From contig JASAMV010003218.1 in assembly GCA_030248065.1 (NCBI GenBank), forward strand, positions 62,001 through 126,000: a stretch of 64,000 bases of DNA. The letters run 5' to 3'. Below are positions 34,820 through 46,800 of the stretch, piece by piece; position 1 is the stretch's first letter; each line of letters starts with the position of its first letter. The position numbers were made by a program, and so were the translations under genes. Below the pieces are notes generated by a model. It was not told where the DNA came from. It was given only the letters and a program-made list of their open reading frames with translations, and ran no database searches. The DNA is from Rhynchonema sp. JSB1_4 (Eukaryota; Nematoda; Chromadorea; Monhysterida; Xyalidae).

Positions 34820-37800
34820 TCAAAAGCGCGTCCTTATTTGATCTGTGGTGCTGCCGTAAGTCGACGGTCGATTCCTGACTGATGACGTCACGGTCACGTG
34901 ATCGGTATCGTTGACTTTTGGCTGTGTGCCAACTTTGTTGATTCCAATAGCTTCATCTCTCGTCTCGTGCACCAAACCCAGACAGACACGTTGGGCCAGA
35001 TAACAGGTGCAATCTGAAATCAATCAATGTGAATCAACCGGGCGAGTAAAGTTTGGAACGGGATTAGGACACGGCATATACCTACGTACATAGTTCGGAA
35101 TCGGATCACGCAAACGTGGGTAACACCATACTTGTATATGATGTTGTGCAGATTTGTGCTTTTGGTTGTGCCCGTTTCGACATGTCTTCACAGTGGCGCA
35201 CCAGTCGGTGCGAATACACCACGTTGCTGTGTGACACACACGAGCTATGGATATGCTGTTATTGCAGTTACAGCATGTACTGTGCTCCTGTTTTTCATCA
35301 TCAAATGCACAACAGTGTCGTCACGTCAGTGCAGACGGGTCCAGGTTAAGCGCGCGCACACCACACACGCGCAAGATTGATCCCCAGCTCACCATTAAAT
35401 CGATACACCGGTAGCAGCCACGTGAAGCGCCATTTCACCAACAGCAGATACACGAGTGCACCCACTATGAGGATGCACACACCCACCACAGATGTGATTG
35501 GGTCGGTGATAATGGGCACAATGACAAGCACAACGATGATTAGTAGGAATAGGAAATGGAGGGGCAGCGGCATCTGAATGAAATGAAGATGTTATCCAAA
35601 TTCAATCATTGGGTTGAGGATGACCTTACAACACCTTGGTGGGCTATACTCTCCAGATTCACTGCTCTCTGTTGGTGAATAGTTTGACAGCTACAGTATT
35701 TTTGGTCCCCGTTCTTTCGTTAACCTCTAATTGCCACTCTATTGGGGAATATTCCCTGTGTGACCAAAAATTGCGGGTCGCATCATGTGATTATATAGAA
35801 GGCTGACACTGCGTAAATAAGATGAATGCTAACTTATTTACACTTGTTCAACATGATTGCTGCTTTTGACACCAATCGTGAAACATCAGCTAGTCAGTAA
35901 GTACATAATCACCTGCAATGTAGCATTCTTTCCAACGGGCAGTCTTCGAATTCGAATGATGATGATCGCGGTCAGTGTGAACGCGCGTGGGAACCACATG
36001 ACGATGGTGACGTAGTTGATGATTTGCTCGACGCTCGATGCGCATGACAACACGATTGACAGCACACCCTGAGCTTGGAAGGAAAGCGTTTGGGAATATG
36101 GGTGCCGCGCGCATAACGGCGAATACAAAAAAACTAGCATTCTGGATTTGTAAATTACTGCCGATACTATGTACATATGTTAGTGCGTTTGCGCCAACAG
36201 TGGTATTTTACGTTTGTGTGTGTTTTTTCTGGTCACGTGACCATCTGGTGCATTCGCATCGACGGTGACGTGGTGCGCCGCGCAACAAACAGTTCACACA
36301 ATGAAAAACATGTTGCACAATTCACATTGATTGTGCTCAAAACATGGGCTAAGGAATTTGATGTGCGTGGGTGGTGCACGTGACTGCAGCCTGAGGCTCA
36401 AACTTATCAATATGAACAAACTTCTACAGCATGTGGATGTGCTGTGAAACCATCTTACCAGTAGTATTACGCAAAGCTGTGGCGTGTTTGAGTCAATGTT
36501 GTTCACAGCCAGACATCGGGGCAGTTGACGGCGACGCGCTGCTGTGAACGAGTATCTGTGATGTTTCAATCTATTTAATGGTTGGTGAAAAATTTATTTT
36601 GATCACATAGTGTACATATAGCTTCCCAGACACCAACCGACTTCCCGCCAGGATTGTTGCGTTGATGTTGCTGATGAGCACAACACTGATAACGAACGGT
36701 ACAGCCAATGCGACTTCGACGCCCAGCGCTTTTTGGATGGTCGTCTATGTATTAGGGTTGGCCGATTCGGAATATTAGTGCAGCGCGTATAATAATACAA
36801 ATATTCAGGAATTTTCATCTCAGAAAAGATATGCAACCGTCTTGTGATGGCCAAGTGGTGCATTCCCGCACCTGGTGCACTGCCAGTCTGTGAAAACAGG
36901 TCGAAACGACTGACGAAAAAAAGACGCGCGCGCACACCTCAGCAACAGCGGTCGAGTTCAACATTCCGTCGCGGCCCAACACCGAGAAATAGCCAAAGTT
37001 GACGGTCAGATACGTGAGTGTGATGCTGGACAGACCGACGATCGAAACAATCGGGATCGTTCTGCAGGAATGCGTTAGGGTTGTGAAACATCAGAAAGTG
37101 TGTCTGAATTGTACACGTTCAGTCTTTGTGGTCTGAAGTAATCGTCTACTGACGACGACCTGGTGCACCTCCGGATCTCAATGGAGGCACGTCTGATTTG
37201 TGGTGCAATATCACTGACGATGACCTGTGAAGTTACCTAATTGGATTGTCAATGTCCTCAACGACTTGATTCAGATTGTCCCATCCCGAATACGACCACA
37301 GTCCGCCGTACAATGCGTTGACCAGCGCACCAGGCGAGTAACGACTCTCGTTGAACGGGTGCTCGAAATTGCTGCAAAACATTGAGAGGTACATACATAA
37401 TACCTATAATACATAATGTAACTTGGTCATCGGATCAGATCTTCATTGATCAAGTGACTTTCCTGGCAAAGAAGAATTTTACTCTTTTCACCAATTTCGA
37501 CCAGCGCAAAAGTTGTTCCCAGGTCGAAACAATTTTTGCGCCGGTCGAGATTAGTGGCATTGTCGTTACTTAGGACTGACTGGTCACGTGACCAAGGCAG
37601 ATCCAATAAGCTATGGTGAAGGAGAGCAGCTTCACAGTTGCTGCAAGGTCAAGGTACGCTGGCAACTTGATATCGCGTCCATTTAGTGGTGCATTAGACA
37701 GAACAGGTATCTGTGGTGTCGGAAATCTATACTGCTAAAACAGGAAGACGTATGTGTGTATGTGTGTGGCCCACTCCCTCGGAAGGGCGGACGGGTCAAT

Positions 37801-39632
37801 TTTCACGGGTAGCTTTGGGTATGCTAACGGGTCTTCGGGGGGGGGGGCACGGCACGGGCGCGGCGCTGTAGCCGGGCCGTAGGCACGGGTCCCGTCCCGA
37901 CTAGTATGCCAGAAAACAGTAACAAATGAACAAATTACAAACAACGAATAAGTTCAGATGAAACATCAGACCGCACCTGATGCCATCGTGCGCAATGCAA
38001 TAGTAGATGCCAATGACAACGATAGCGCTGAGTGCGAGTGCCGTGCACATCGTGGTCAGGATTTGGAATCGACCGGCGTATTTGGACAGCGGGCGGCAAT
38101 TGATGAACATCAGCAGGGCTGAAAAGATGCACACTAGCAGCAGCAGAGAGCTTTGTCTAGGTTGTCCGGCTCCGGCTTTCGCAGACGGCGGTGCAGCAGG
38201 GCATCGTCAGTGCAAAAGCTGCGCCCATAAGCAGGTTGAGAATAGACGAAATTCGCATGAATTGAATTGGCCCTTATTTTAATGACCATTCATTCACCCA
38301 ACTGCTGATGCTTCACTCACCAATTATAATGGCACCGATCAGCGGTTCGGCGTAGTAGCGCACATCAGATCGAATGCACCACCAGGGTTGAATGGCCTGC
38401 GAATCAGTGTGGCATCAGATACACATCCATCCAGGATGGTTGCCGCGTAAGTGCAATTGTGAAACATCACCTGCAGCGTGTATTGCCCGATGGTGCGACC
38501 TTGAATGGCGATCGAGCCGGGATACGAGAGGAAGACGGACGCAAACATGATGGCGAATGCGGGTAGGTGCCAAAAAGGAACAAGCTGCTCGTTTTATACG
38601 TATAGGCAAACTACACCAGCACGAGCTCGATTTCGGAGCTGGCAGAATAGTGAAACATTCATACGTGGCTGCTGATTTGGGAAATGTCACACGTTGAAGA
38701 ATACAAAATGGAGCATGATGATTTTCTCTCTCTATTCGTTTTGATTACACACCACCTTCGAAATCGAGCTCATGTTGGTGTAGTTTGCCTTTATGTGCGC
38801 GGCTAATTTAATGTCAGCACGCAATCGGTATCAAGCACTGTGACCGGTTCGATTGTGGCGAGCAGCCTTCCAGAGATCTGGTGGCTGTTTTCATTAAAAA
38901 CTACGTCTGCTGCCTCCGCTAAATTTTGACCAGCCCAAAAGTAAGTTGTTTCCATATTGGTATGATTTGTTTCGATGATCAAAACTAAGTGACATCAGTT
39001 CATGGGCTATAATGGTCACGTGACCAGACGGTCGATCAGCACTCCTCACCATCTCATAGTGCACATGTACGTGTAGTCCGTGCCAAATGATGGTAACGTG
39101 CTGGTCAGTTCCGCGTAACACACCGCCCAACATGGCGATCAGACCACACACCTGTATATTTGAAATCATAATGGAACACCATTAGTTTTTGGAACTGAAA
39201 ATCAGGCCCAAGTAGTTAATTGGCACGTCTCAAAAAGCCTGGGAAATCTCCGGGGGCTTGCTCACCGCATTGAAAGAATCTTGAAGAAAATAATTTCTCA
39301 AACTCCCGTGAATCGGAGACTTGTTCCGAAGCACTTCCCAAACAAAACCCAGTGGGGCTGAAACTACCTATACTTGCCATTCTCATTTGAAATCATAACA
39401 ACAGCAAACCACATAAACGAACAAGCCATATAATCAATGTGAGTCCAATCGAGTTGACATTCTTCAAAATCACCGTCGGCGTCACGAATATGCCGCTGCC
39501 AATGACTGCCCCCAACAAGTAGCCGATTGCACCAAAAACACCCAACTTTTTCGGTGGCTTATTGATCTGTGGGTGACATATGGGGTCGACGACCTCATGA
39601 TTACCACTGGTTGTTTCGGATTGGACTGACAT
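34820..39632 (-). CDS. LAT-type amino-acid transporter, SLC7 family (frame problems present)
   Basis: The SLC7 light chain exchanges amino acids across the plasma membrane, usually with an SLC3 partner. Exons: 39423-39632, 39050-39151, 38471-38584, 38321-38396, 37977-38133, 37237-37371, 36938-37061, 36634-36744, 36459-36541, 35913-36068, 35393-35573 and 34820-35013. The N-terminus has LGAVIGSGIFVTP, the TM1 substrate motif. Then come CYAELTSTLPSFGTDYTYM, GGLWSYSGWDNLNQVVEDI (TM6 region) and VNFGYFSVLGRDGML. QPWWC supplies the cysteine expected for the heavy-chain disulphide. TM11-12 (PLHFLFLLIIVVLVIVPIIT) and a hydrophilic tail follow. Exon 2 changes frame inside GG/AVCYAEL, and two more junctions (exons 2-3 and 8-9) are off by one base. 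It may therefore be a pseudogene, or the assembly has indels; most other exons are clean. Confidence 0.85.
37488..37558. repeat. Miniature hairpin built from the GACCAGCGCAAAAGTTG motif
   Basis: TTTCGACCAGCGCAAAAGTT, a short loop, then AACAATTTTTGCGCCGGTCG form a ~60-nt palindrome in a transporter intron. Single arms of it occur at about ten other places in the window. Confidence 0.7.
38604..38790. mobile_element. MITE family GGCAAACTAC, copy A (transporter intron)
   Basis: A 187-bp element with ~31-bp inverted ends, GGCAAACTACACCAGCACGA then GCTCGATTTCG. It is nearly identical over its whole length to 40111-40298. It sits in the intron before the exon encoding LVPFWHLPAFAIMF, ending about 20 bp from that exon. 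Confidence 0.9.
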
Positions 39633-40110
39633 TATTTGAATGAGAATGTGAAAGGTGGCACTTTTAATTCAAATCTATTGCGCTGCCAAATCAGCAAAAA
39701 TAGGGGAACAAAAATGACACAACATTATCGTGTTTGGCTGTGTGCTTTGTCGGGAAACAAAACGGAAACCGCGTTGCGTACAAATAAATGTGATAAAAAG
39801 CGTAACGTTTTTTAAGGAGCGAATTTTCTTATCATATTCCTACACTGCACTGCACACCATCACAGCACGGTCAGTCGTGTATTGTGGCATTGGCGCTGGG
39901 TTCAAGAAGTTGTCTAGCCTTGCTCCGGACATGCTTCCGAATTGAGCCCTGCCCTTAGGATTAATATGTACATGTTCGGGTGAAATGTCTGAAACAAAAA
40001 TGCCGGGTTTCGCCAATATACGGCACGTTACTCTTGTTTATGCAAAACGAGGTTGCGTCGTTTTCAATTTTGAGTATAAAGGTGACACCGGCATCACCAG
40101 ATAAATGTAA
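39633..40110. other. 5' flank of the transporter gene
   Basis: About 480 bp upstream of the transporter start codon. It presumably contains promoter and 5' UTR. No exon or repeat recognised. Confidence 0.35.
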
Positions 40111-40298
40111 AGGCAAACTACGCCAACACGAGCCCGATTTCGCAGCTGGCAGAATAGTGAAACATTCATACGCGGCTGCTGATTTGGGAAATGTTACACG
40201 TTGAAGAATAAGAAAATGGAGCATGATGATTTTCTCTTTCTATTCGTTTTGAATACACACCAGCTTCGAAATCGGGCTCGTGTTGGTGTAGTTTGCCT
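40111..40298. mobile_element. MITE family GGCAAACTAC, copy B
   Basis: A 188-bp copy with well-preserved inverted ends AGGCAAACTACGCCAACACG...and CGTGTTGGTGTAGTTTGCCT. It shares the internal segment GTGAAACATTCATACG and GCTGCTGATTTGGGAAATGT with copy A. Decayed relatives lie at about 48778-48905 and 49925-49965. Confidence 0.92.
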
Positions 40299-40599
40299 AT
40301 ACACTGAACCTGTTCTTGAACAAATCCAATTGAGGACAAGATTAGCACTGGATTAGGATTAGACACCCGTTTGTGATTTCAACAGCAAAAGCTATTGAGC
40401 AGTGACATTGACAAATACGGTACATTCCTTGCACGGGATTAAAAATATGTGAACTGATCTGATGAACACTAAGTATTTAATAACAGAGAAGCAATTCGAT
40501 AAAGGGCCAAGTGCGATAAATCAGCTCATATAAATGCGACTACAGTATCCGAATCAATGGCAATACAAGAGAATAATGCAAATAAAGAAGGCTGTAATC

Positions 40600-43424
40600 A
40601 CTGATAAAAGGTCCAAATCGTCCCCATTTCTATGAGCTGTTAATCGAACAAAGAAGCAATTCCATCCGCAACCAGCAACACGGCACGCGAAACTTCTGAA
40701 AAACGACAAAATGCTAAAAATTACATATTTACGCGAAATGGGAATGTTTCTACAAGAGCCACTCCGCGGATGACCACAAGTCGGGCAACGAATATAAACA
40801 GCGCGCTTTGGAACAAGGATGTGTCACACAGGACAGGATCACTGAAAGCAATGGGCACCCGGAATGAATGAATGGTACCCTATCAATCAGTTTTGCTAAC
40901 TTTTGCCAAAGTACAACAGTCAGTTTAATGCTTGCGTAACCTTTTTATCCAATATCAGTCAGTTAATCATTCACTCAACAACATTAATGTGTGTACCTGC
41001 TGGCATCGGCCACGGGAGTTTATTCGATATCTGTTCCAACACATCGGAGTTGGTCGTCAGCTCACGCAACAAAGGTCGGACATTGCGTACCAGCTCGCTG
41101 AGATCTGGAATGCATCAAGTGTGAAATGAATTGAAGTGTAGGCTAATTTGATAAACATGAGATCATCGACCGGAGTGGGAAAACGGCGTCGCGGATTCTT
41201 CAGATGGTTTGCCGCCATCAAATTTCAAATAATCGCAAAACACAAAACCCGGGTGAATGAGCAAACGCGTTGTCACTGACCGTTGGCGTTTTCTGTTCCA
41301 TCGACTTCGCTGTCGACGATGCTTTGCCGCCATTTCGTAAAGTGACTGGACTCGAGCTTGAGCAGAATTTTCACACCGGTGTCGCGGGCAACCTGGGCAG
41401 ATGGAGATGCAAGTCGGCTTTGTAGGTATATAGGCGTGGTCTATTGAACAATGACTCTGCGAATGCAACAGATTCTGACAACGACTCTGCCAACCTGCCG
41501 CAGATACCCCTTCGGTAGTTTGACGTGTTCGACGCTCTTGTTGGTGGCGCCAGGTGGTTTCTGAAAAATCTTTATAAAAGTTTTATGTTGTATAAGGACT
41601 TGGGGTTGACCTCCACGTACAAATAGCACCTCTCTTAAAATCTTGTCCCGCAGGTCCGTCTTCAAATCGCAAGTCAAATCAGTGAGTCTGAAAATTTAAA
41701 TGTTTTTTGGAAATAATTCTTGCCTAAAACGCGCAAAGCTGAAAAATAGTGCGCACTAACGCTTCTCGCACATGCTTTTCGTCAAGAATTGAGGTAGCGC
41801 TGGCAATCACCTTCTTGTGTGAGAACAGCATTTGAGCGTCGATATCGGTGGGTAGACAGAGCATCGTCAACATGAATTTGATGCCTGTACGAATTCCACG
41901 CAAAACAACGCGCTCATTCGCGTGAACCTGTACATTTTTCATTGTACTATACTTGAGATTCTAAATCAACTGTGTGCACAATCCAAAAGTGCAGCAAACC
42001 TGGTTGGTTTCGTCTTCGTTGGCAAAAGTGCTTTTTTTGTACGTCGCCCAGACATCGGATTCATAGAACTCGGCCAGACGCAGCTGCAGCCCAATTGATC
42101 TCACAAATTGACGTGCGTTGAAGCCGAGCATTTCCCACAAATACGAGTGCATCCAGGCAACGTGGTCGCAGCGACGCACGACGGCAAGTGCTTGATCGAG
42201 TGGAATCGTGGCTGGGGAATCGGGCAGGTCGTCGGGCAGTAGTTGATCGAGCAGTTGGTACAACAGATCTGTCATCAGACGCGATGTCTTGGTATTCGAA
42301 TAGGAGCTGCCAACGGGCAGTCGCAGCTGACGCAGCCAGATCATCAGCAAATGGCCATGCCCGTTCTCGGTGTTGACCAACTCGCGACTGATCTGCGCAT
42401 CCGACCAGTATTGTGCTGCTTTCAAATGAGCAATCTTCTCGCGCAACCGTTCACTGAATGTTGTGTTCGACTGTTCGCTGGCCACAATGCCCAAACACAG
42501 CGCCGTCACTTTGGCCTTCACTGACCAGCCATCGCCAGTCAATACGGTCGACACCGCATTGGCCTGCTCGACATTCATATGATCAGCGATCATTGTGCTC
42601 TGCTTGTTCGCCACGCACGTGAACAGCACGGCCAAATTGTTGCTGACGGCGTCGTCCAAATGTCTTTCGAATCCCCGACGGGCTCCGAAATTGACCATCA
42701 CGCACAACGCGATCGGGAACAGAGCGATTCCTTGACCTATGTTTGTGACCAAGTCAATATGCCACTGAATCTCGGCTTGTATGTTCTCGGTCAGGGCCAA
42801 TCGGAAATAGTCGAACAGTTTTCGCAGTAGATTCGGTGCTTCCGGAAAACGATCGATATGGAGCAACAGCCGATCAATGGCAGGCAGAAAGACGTTGCGC
42901 ACAAACTCGTACTCAAGTTCGAAGGGCAAATACAATGAGAGGTTACACAGGATTGACAGCGCACTGCCGTTGCTGCGCGTTGGCAGGTGGGCACGGGGCC
43001 ACTGCGCGTAGCCAGCGACCCTGAACTTTTAAAAAAACGTTTACCACGTTAAGAAACCTTTCACACCTTTTCTTGCTTACATAGAATACTAGGGGCCTGT
43101 GGTAGCAAACCCAAATGGGCCGCAAAAACAGGTTAATATAAACAGGTTCAACAGGTTTACGCCACGAAAACTGTCCAATGAGACGTTTAGCCTCAGAACT
43201 AACACGTAGAGATCCTCTTGAAGGCTGCTTGTCAGCTGTTCACTGTTGACATACTCGTTATAATTGCCCCAAAGCCGAAGCCACCATCTTCGTCTGTCGC
43301 CGTGTCCACCACGAATTCGAACGAATCTCGCCTTCTCGGCAGCGCACTCAACAGCGCGCAGCACGTGTGGAACCAGTGCCGATCTCTTGGCAGGCCCGCT
43401 CATACCACCTGAACGCATTAACAT
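40600..43424 (-). CDS. Unrecognised helical protein
   Basis: I do not recognise the family. Exons with consistent phases: 43255-43424 (ATG at 43424), 42000-43020, 41761-41927, 41630-41687, 41495-41560, 41281-41392 and 40997-41104; one or two 3' exons lie between about 40620 and 40850 but their frame is ambiguous. The first 56 residues are basic and Trp-rich (RRRWWLRLWGNYNE). The 1-kb second exon is leucine-rich and helical: LSILCNLSLYLPFELEYEF, WHIDLVTNIGQGIALFPIAL, LMTDLLYQLLDQLLPDDLP. It reads like HEAT/ARM-type or other all-helical scaffolds; that is inference. No signal peptide or clear transmembrane segment. The start codon lies only 7 bp from a MITE. At least 560 residues. Confidence 0.75.
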
Positions 43425-43430
43425 TACCTA

Positions 43431-43822
43431 CCGGAGTTTTTCGGTCACAGCCCCAGATTTGAAAAATGTTCCAAATAGAGCACACGGGCCTCTATTCGCT
43501 CTATTCGGGATTTTATCTTTCGGGTGCGAAGTTTGTGGTCTAAAATTGCCGGTAAAAAAGGGACAAAACAAGCTACTTTCATAATAATTCGTATCTTTTG
43601 ATAAAACATTTTGTCCTTTTTTGTACACAGAGCAAAAAGCAGTCCACACTAACTACGACGCACGAACGCGTTGCAATCAGGAGTTAACCATATTCGAAAA
43701 GCACACAGATTTTACAAAGGGCTCCACTCGGTAAATGGTTCGAATAAAGCCTCTATTTGGAAATAAAAATAATTTTCAAAATAATATTTCCCACCCCAGG
43801 GGCTGTAACCGGAAAACTCCGG
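43431..43822. mobile_element. MITE with CCGGAGTTTTTCGGTCACAG ends
   Basis: Inverted ends CCGGAGTTTTTCGGTCACAG(CCCC) and (GGGG)CTGTAACCGGAAAACTCCGG. The interior has TCTATTCGCTCTATTCGGGA and GGTTCGAATAAAGC motifs and is AT-rich. A diverged copy is at about 51936-52322. This copy fills nearly all the space between the kinase stop and the start codon of the unrecognised gene. Confidence 0.88.
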
Positions 43823-43885
43823 TTGTGAGGCTTGGAAAAAGAAGGTTTCTCAGCGGTGCCAGAGGAATGAATCCACGTATGTAAA

Positions 43886-46800
43886 CTAACGGATTTGTTT
43901 CGCCGCCTCGGTAATCAATTTCCCATATCCCCAGTCCGGATCATCGCAACACACTCTGTGCAGTCCAATCAAGATGTCGTGCACATCAGCCACATACGAA
44001 CGGTAGTTATTGTTGTGGTTGGCCAGCGCAATGTTGAGTTTATGGCGCGTGCTCCGCTCCAATCGCTGATTGCGTTCGAACATCTGATGGTACGGCGGAT
44101 AATAATCGGGATCTGCAATCAGTTTATCACTGAACAATTTAGCCCGCGTAGTTTGTTTCAAACGGAAGCATTTAGAAAAAGCGCAACAACGATCTTACTG
44201 CAAACAACGGCGTTGAAATCGATACGAAACAGATGGTGCAACAGATCGCACATTTCGCCATGATCGATTTGTTGAAACATCCATCTGTCGATGGTCGGCA
44301 GTGACCACCAATCGTTCGGTTCGAAGAATTTACCTGAATTTATCAACAAATAGCTGTACAAAATCACGTAAACGCAAATGCACTGACCGGTGTTTGAAAT
44401 ATAAATTCAACTACGCATTACTCACCTTGCCCGCGTCTGAGCAACGTTCGCAGATGATGTTCATCAAGATTCAATAGATTAGTCCACAGAAATGTGGTAT
44501 CAACGGCGTGAAAATAGGCTGCAATCAAAACCCTTGGTTAGGAGCGCAGGATAAACATGTTGAATTGTCAAAACCGCAGAATGGTCTGTTTGCCACACCT
44601 TTCTGCACGGGTCCAACTCGCAGCGAGCTCATCATCAACTGATTGGTTCTCCGAGCTGCGTCGAGATCGAGTCTGTTGAGCAACAGCTGAACCAAGTCGT
44701 CCAAATCGCTCCGGTCAAAAAGAGACTGCTGCTGAGCGTCAGTCATTCCGCGAATTTCTTCAATGTACTCGCCGAACAGCTGGTCGAAATGGCTTTTCAT
44801 CGAATCGGCATTTGGTCGTTCGACGGGATTGTCGCTGGTCAGGTTGAGTATGGCCTGACAGATACGACCGCTGACGTCATTCTGTCGGGCAGCTATCGTT
44901 AGCCGATTGCGCATGTCTCTAGAAAATGACGGAAAATAATTGGAGATCCAATTGGCAAATAAAAGATCCCTGCCGGTATCAAATTTGGCAATTGGTCCAA
45001 AAGTGGCGGGATATTACGGCAGGGTCGTTCTATTCTACCCCTAAAACGCGTAGTGTGGGGCGGGGAGTTATGGCAGGTTCTGAGACATTTCTTGAACCTC
45101 TGTGATATTTATGCGCATGTTTCAGCACCAGTGTTCGAACGGGATTCATTTTTAATCCCCGGATCGGGATTGGGATCAAGAAAGTGTCGGGATCGGGATT
45201 GACCAGATAGTCAATAAGCAATGGCTTTTATCGTTTTATGCATAAGATGCAAGTTAATGTCACAGACAACCATGACACATGTTTATCACACATGGATAAA
45301 CACCCGGAACAGTGATTAAAGCCGATTGAAAATCGAGAATAGCTGATGACGGATAAGTTCAAATATCATAATTGTAGTCGATTAATGGCAAAGTCTTTGA
45401 CACAAAGGCAAGCATTTCACCATTTCCTGGTTTCAAGCAGTGTATCTTTTGTCATCAAACAAATCAGCTGCATCGGAAAAGAGGTGTTCAGAAGGTACGC
45501 TCGTAGGCGGAGCGCTTAGATATTTGGAAACTAGACGTGCCAGTCGCTGAGTCGCGGAAACTCTGTCCAAAATCTGTTTAAATGAACGTTGAACTGACTC
45601 CTACACCCGCGGCACAAGTGACCGATAATAAGTATCCGACCTAAACAAAGCACACGTGTCTTGCGTAATTTTTACGTGATTTGTGCCGTGTTGGTCCACA
45701 AAATACTAATGAAATGCACTGAAACATAACTAAACCATGGCTTTGAAGCACTCGCATGACTAAACATTCGCTATGATTGCACAACTTTTTACTTTTTGTT
45801 CTCAAAACTTAATCTCGATCCCGGTACTTTTTTGGGCGGGATCGGGATCAGGATTGACTTTTTCAAAATGACCTGATCGGGATCAGAAAAAGGGCCCGGG
45901 ATCCCCGGGATCGGGATCCCGTTCGAACACTGTTCAGCACAAACTTCACTGCAGTTCAATAGGATAAAATCCAAAAGCATCGCACCGTTCCAACACCAAC
46001 ATTGTTTTGGCTTTGCACTCAGGCCAGAAACCAAACTACAATTAGCACATAAAGCACCCGGACTGATCCCATGCCCTAACGCCTCTCCCAAACACTGCCG
46101 TTAAAGGGGGGTTTTTATAGTACCCTTTTTCATTTCTTTTAGGGGGGAAAAAGACCCACACAAAAAAAAATAATCGGAAAAATCGCCGGAATCGAACTAC
46201 CGCACCACAAAAAATCCTTTTTAACATTTATTATATAAAAAAAAAAAATTTTTTTTTTCTTTTTCAAAAAACTTAATACCATGAAAATTAGGTCTGGACC
46301 AGGTGGAGTTCTGGATCAATGTGATTGTCCTCTCTTCTCCATCACTATTGAACCGGACCAAATCAGCCCAAGATAATGCTAAAATAGCGAACCTGACGAA
46401 GTGTCCAACCTCACAACCACCGTACGGATGCGGATCTGCGACACCTGTGTGAATGCAGAACATTACGACGCCGAAAGAGTACATGTCCAACGCCGCTGCC
46501 GACACGGACCGGATTCTAAAATGCAGGAAACTTTAGGTGTTCCGATACCCAGCACATGTGCATGTAAAATATGCAGTACAGATTAACTGTGATGCAGAGT
46601 TTAAGTAACTGAATGCAGTAAGGCGACCTTTCATTCCGTCGGACTTCCGGCGCCCGGTAACATTCATGGGTGTACGCAGCACAATACTGGCTTCGTTCGA
46701 AGTCACTATCCGTGCAAACCGTGCCAAAATCAGCAATTTTAAGCAGACAGTTGTGGTCTTGTAGAATGCTGAAAAATGACTTGTATATAGAAATTCTTGA

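Noticed and set aside
45940..46020. Possible second kinase-like fragment (MLVLERCDAFGF), similar to LLVMERCD in the kinase
   Set aside because: Only a few residues match, a stop follows soon, and it lies at the end of a hAT-like element in an intron. Too weak to call a duplicated exon.
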